DNA of 29,926 nt, from the IMG/VR virus record IMGVR_UViG_3300035670_000968, positions 1 to 29,926 of that record; one strand, written 5' to 3'. Positions 27,985 to 29,926 of this stretch are shown piece by piece. Numbering within the stretch: the stretch's first letter is position 1; the number at the start of each line of letters is the position of its first letter. The notes below the pieces were generated by a model. The model saw only the letters and a list, made by a program, of their open reading frames with translations. It had not been told where the DNA came from and searched no databases. The stretch comes from a virus. Position numbers and translations under genes: made by a program.

Positions 27985-29493
27985 TTAGACACTGAAAAAT
28001 CCCGGCACGATAGTCTCCTCCGCTTGCACGACAGCCCCATACGTCGCCATCACGCCGGCGACGAGCGCGTCGATACGCTGACGCTGTCTCATCTTACTGA
28101 CCTTCCACCCGCGATCCGTCTTGACTGCCGCCGTCGAGAGCACATGCGATGCCAATTCGGGATCATCACCGGCGTGCGCGATATTGCCCTCAGCCATCAT
28201 CGAGTAGAAGAGCTGGTAAGCGTCCGCCATCGTCGCCGAATTCTGAGGTAGTAGCACCATCGTATATCCCTCGGCGTCGAGGACCTCAGCCGAGCGGACG
28301 AAAAAACGCGGATCGTAGAAGACGCCGGCGACATGGAATCGCTCGGCCTGCTCGCGAATGAACACCTCGACGTCGGCGAGGTCAACGCTGCGCCCTGGCG
28401 ACGGCGTCCACACTCGCGACTCAATCACGACCTTGTCATCCTCGGGCCGCCGGTACGCGGTCACGACGGCGCTCGCATCATTCACGATGCCGATGTCGAC
28501 GCCGAGACTGACGCGCGCGCCCGGCGGAATCATCGCGTCCCGGTCGATCGCGTTATTCCACCACTCGGCGCTAATCCATGCGCTCGTGCCCGCGACCCAG
28601 ACGCACCCGTGCAGCTGTAATACCTCCTCGGGCGACAGCTCGGGATTCGCCGCCTGCCGCGCGAGGAAATCCTCGGTCACCCACGATGCCGGGTTGGCGA
28701 GCTTCATCGCCTTGACGTCGAGCGGGTCTTTCGTCGGCGCCGAATAGTTGTAGATCAGAGACGAGGCGTCAGGATTCCTCGAGATCACGAGTCCCGGATG
28801 CTTCTCGAGATCGCCGACGGCCTCATTGCGGTCGATCATCCTGCCGAGGATCGAATGGTCCCTGTCATTCGCATCGCCGGCCGTCGTGATGGTGAACACC
28901 TGAGTATTTTTTCGTGCCGCTCCACCCGTCGTCAACGCGGCCCACGCCTTCCGCTGCGACGGCTTCGTCCAGGCGTGCAGCTCGTCGCAGACGACCAGGC
29001 TCGGGTTATACCCGTGCAGATTGTCCGCGCTCGAAGCCATCCGGAGAATCTTCCCGCCGCCGTCAGCTCGAGCGATCTCGCCGACGTACTCGCGGAGCTG
29101 GACCATCTCGAGGAGCTCCGGGTTTTTGCGAATGAACGCGACGCACGAATCGAACAGGCGCCCGGCCTGCTTGTCCGACGCGGCGGCCAGCAGGATCTCC
29201 GGGCTCGTGTCGTCATTCATCAGCCGATACAGCGCGTACGCCGCCAACATCGATGTTTTCCCATTTTTCCGGGAGACGATCAGAGTCAGGCTCGACCAGG
29301 CTGGCACGAGACCCTGCTCGTCATTCGTCGCGAGCGCCTCGCCCATGAACTCGAGTTGCCAGTCCTCGAGGCGCAGCGGCTCGCCCGCGAACTGGTCGAT
29401 CGACTGGATTAGATATGTCTCGCACCACCACGCAAAATGCTCAACGCGAGACGCGCTCGCGTACTCCTCCCATCGCATCCGCCGCTTCGCCAT
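27985..29493 (-). CDS. terL: Terminase large subunit
   Basis: 502 residues from the ATG at 29493; an in-frame extension to 29823 lies over the small subunit and was rejected. The ATPase domain has Walker A SRKNGKT (74-80) and Walker B LVVCDE (166-171), then the coupling motif TITTAG (201-206). The nuclease domain has D333 in GVDIG, D394 in VFYDPRFF and D475 in RIDALVAG, an RNase H-type fold. It packages DNA into the prohead through the portal and cuts the concatemer. It begins two bases after the stop of the small subunit. Sequence type resembles HK97-like terminases. Confidence 0.95.
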   Translation of the reverse strand: MAKRRMRWEEYASASRVEHFAWWCETYLIQSIDQFAGEPLRLEDWQLEFMGEALATNDEQGLVPAWSSLTLIVSRKNGKTSMLAAYALYRLMNDDTSPEILLAAASDKQAGRLFDSCVAFIRKNPELLEMVQLREYVGEIARADGGGKILRMASSADNLHGYNPSLVVCDELHAWTKPSQRKAWAALTTGGAARKNTQVFTITTAGDANDRDHSILGRMIDRNEAVGDLEKHPGLVISRNPDASSLIYNYSAPTKDPLDVKAMKLANPASWVTEDFLARQAANPELSPEEVLQLHGCVWVAGTSAWISAEWWNNAIDRDAMIPPGARVSLGVDIGIVNDASAVVTAYRRPEDDKVVIESRVWTPSPGRSVDLADVEVFIREQAERFHVAGVFYDPRFFVRSAEVLDAEGYTMVLLPQNSATMADAYQLFYSMMAEGNIAHAGDDPELASHVLSTAAVKTDRGWKVSKMRQRQRIDALVAGVMATYGAVVQAEETIVPGFFSV

Positions 29494-29495
29494 GA

Positions 29496-29876
29496 CTACT
29501 TCGCCGCGAGCTTCAGCACCGGCGGCGCCTTCCGATCCGGCGACGAGCCCGAGCCCGGCGGCCTGCCCGGCGTCGCGCGCTTCACCGCCTCCGGCTCGAG
29601 CTTCAGCGCGCGCCCCGACCGCGCCGCCTCTTTCTCCGACTCCGAGAGAAGCTTCACGAGCGGATGCGGCACGACCGCACCATTCGAATGCGTGAACAGA
29701 AGCGGACTGCCGTGCGAGATCCAATCGGCGCGCACGAGCTCGGCCATTTGCACCGCCCTGGCGAACCGAATCGCCGCATCGTAGAAGCGATGCGACTCCG
29801 AATCGACGCCCGTCGTTTCGCACGCGACATCGAACGCTCGACGCCCGTGAGCGTTCAGGTCATATGGCGCTTCCAT
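29496..29876 (-). CDS. terS: Terminase small subunit (P27 family)
   Basis: 126 residues from the ATG at 29876, with AAAGGG eight bases upstream; a GTG at 29885 is less likely. The N-terminal helices (DLNAHGRRAFDVACETTGVD and YDAAIRFARAVQMAELVRAD) and the region HPLVKLLSESEKEAARSGRA match the P27 type of small terminases, including the HPLVK motif. The C-terminus is Pro/Gly/Lys-rich, likely flexible and contacting the large subunit. It recognises the packaging site, which should lie close by, in the junction of the two window ends. Confidence 0.88.
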   Translation of the reverse strand: MEAPYDLNAHGRRAFDVACETTGVDSESHRFYDAAIRFARAVQMAELVRADWISHGSPLLFTHSNGAVVPHPLVKLLSESEKEAARSGRALKLEPEAVKRATPGRPPGSGSSPDRKAPPVLKLAAK

Positions 29877-29926
29877 GAAAACCACCCTTTCCGAACAGGT
29901 TTCCGTCCCAGAAGTGTGGGGCCGCT
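29877..29926. other. Right end: leader of terS, candidate cos neighbourhood
   Basis: Only 50 bases remain, holding the ribosome site of the small terminase and no gene. If the molecule is a complete linear genome, the cohesive end would be here and at 1-26. I see no self-evident overhang sequence. Confidence 0.35.

Noticed and set aside
29494-29823. 110-residue N-terminal extension of the large terminase
   Set aside because: It is low-complexity Ala/Arg/Gly sequence over the small terminase in another frame; the ATG at 29493 fits the family.
1-29926. tRNA genes, CRISPR array, integrase or transposase
   Set aside because: No cloverleaf-like gap, spaced repeats, recombinase signature or insertion-sequence ends were found; genes are tightly packed.

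Overview
The window looks like most or all of a small tailed-phage genome (siphovirus type, HK97-like head) that infects a GC-rich Gram-positive host, probably an actinobacterium. Grounds: GC-rich sequence with many GTG starts, a P27-type small terminase, an HK97-type portal, protease and capsid, a -1 frameshifted tail assembly chaperone, a CHAP endolysin with a two-helix holin, and an Rpf-like peptidoglycan hydrolase. No integrase, tRNA, CRISPR array or DNA polymerase was seen. The host assignment is inference.

The genome reads from right to left. On the minus strand from 29876 down to 9919: terminase small and large subunits, a small membrane protein, portal, an unknown beta-rich protein, a multi-domain prohead protease carrying a HAD-type phosphatase domain, and the major capsid protein followed by a strong terminator. 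A sugar cassette follows (two GT-B-like proteins, one GT-A glycosyltransferase, one SDR epimerase), then connector, tail terminator, tail tube, frameshifted chaperones, tape measure, minor tail protein, a compositionally odd tail protein, two holin-like membrane proteins, the endolysin, a small Cys-rich protein and a metallophosphoesterase.

Between 6981 and 9840 a plus-strand block holds small genes: several unknowns, two helix-turn-helix proteins, a basic protein, and a stand-alone prim-pol domain. They sit in short modules with sigma-70-like promoters, GC-rich hairpins and CACCACC leaders. Two promoters share the same layout down to an in-frame pair of ATG codons 33 nt apart. From 6850 down to 27 the minus strand carries the replication block: SSB, an unknown, a RuvC-like resolvase, a membrane-anchored Rpf-like protein with two 25-residue membrane microproteins, small unknowns, an HNH protein, a prim-pol/helicase, a palindrome- and iteron-rich gap, more small genes and a second HNH protein at the left end. 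If the ends join, that HNH gene lies directly before the small terminase, as in many cos phages.

Most promising for novelty: the phosphatase-containing prohead protease, the twin promoter/double-ATG modules, the 1244-1359 repeat region, the tandem membrane microproteins, and the second, minimal prim-pol.
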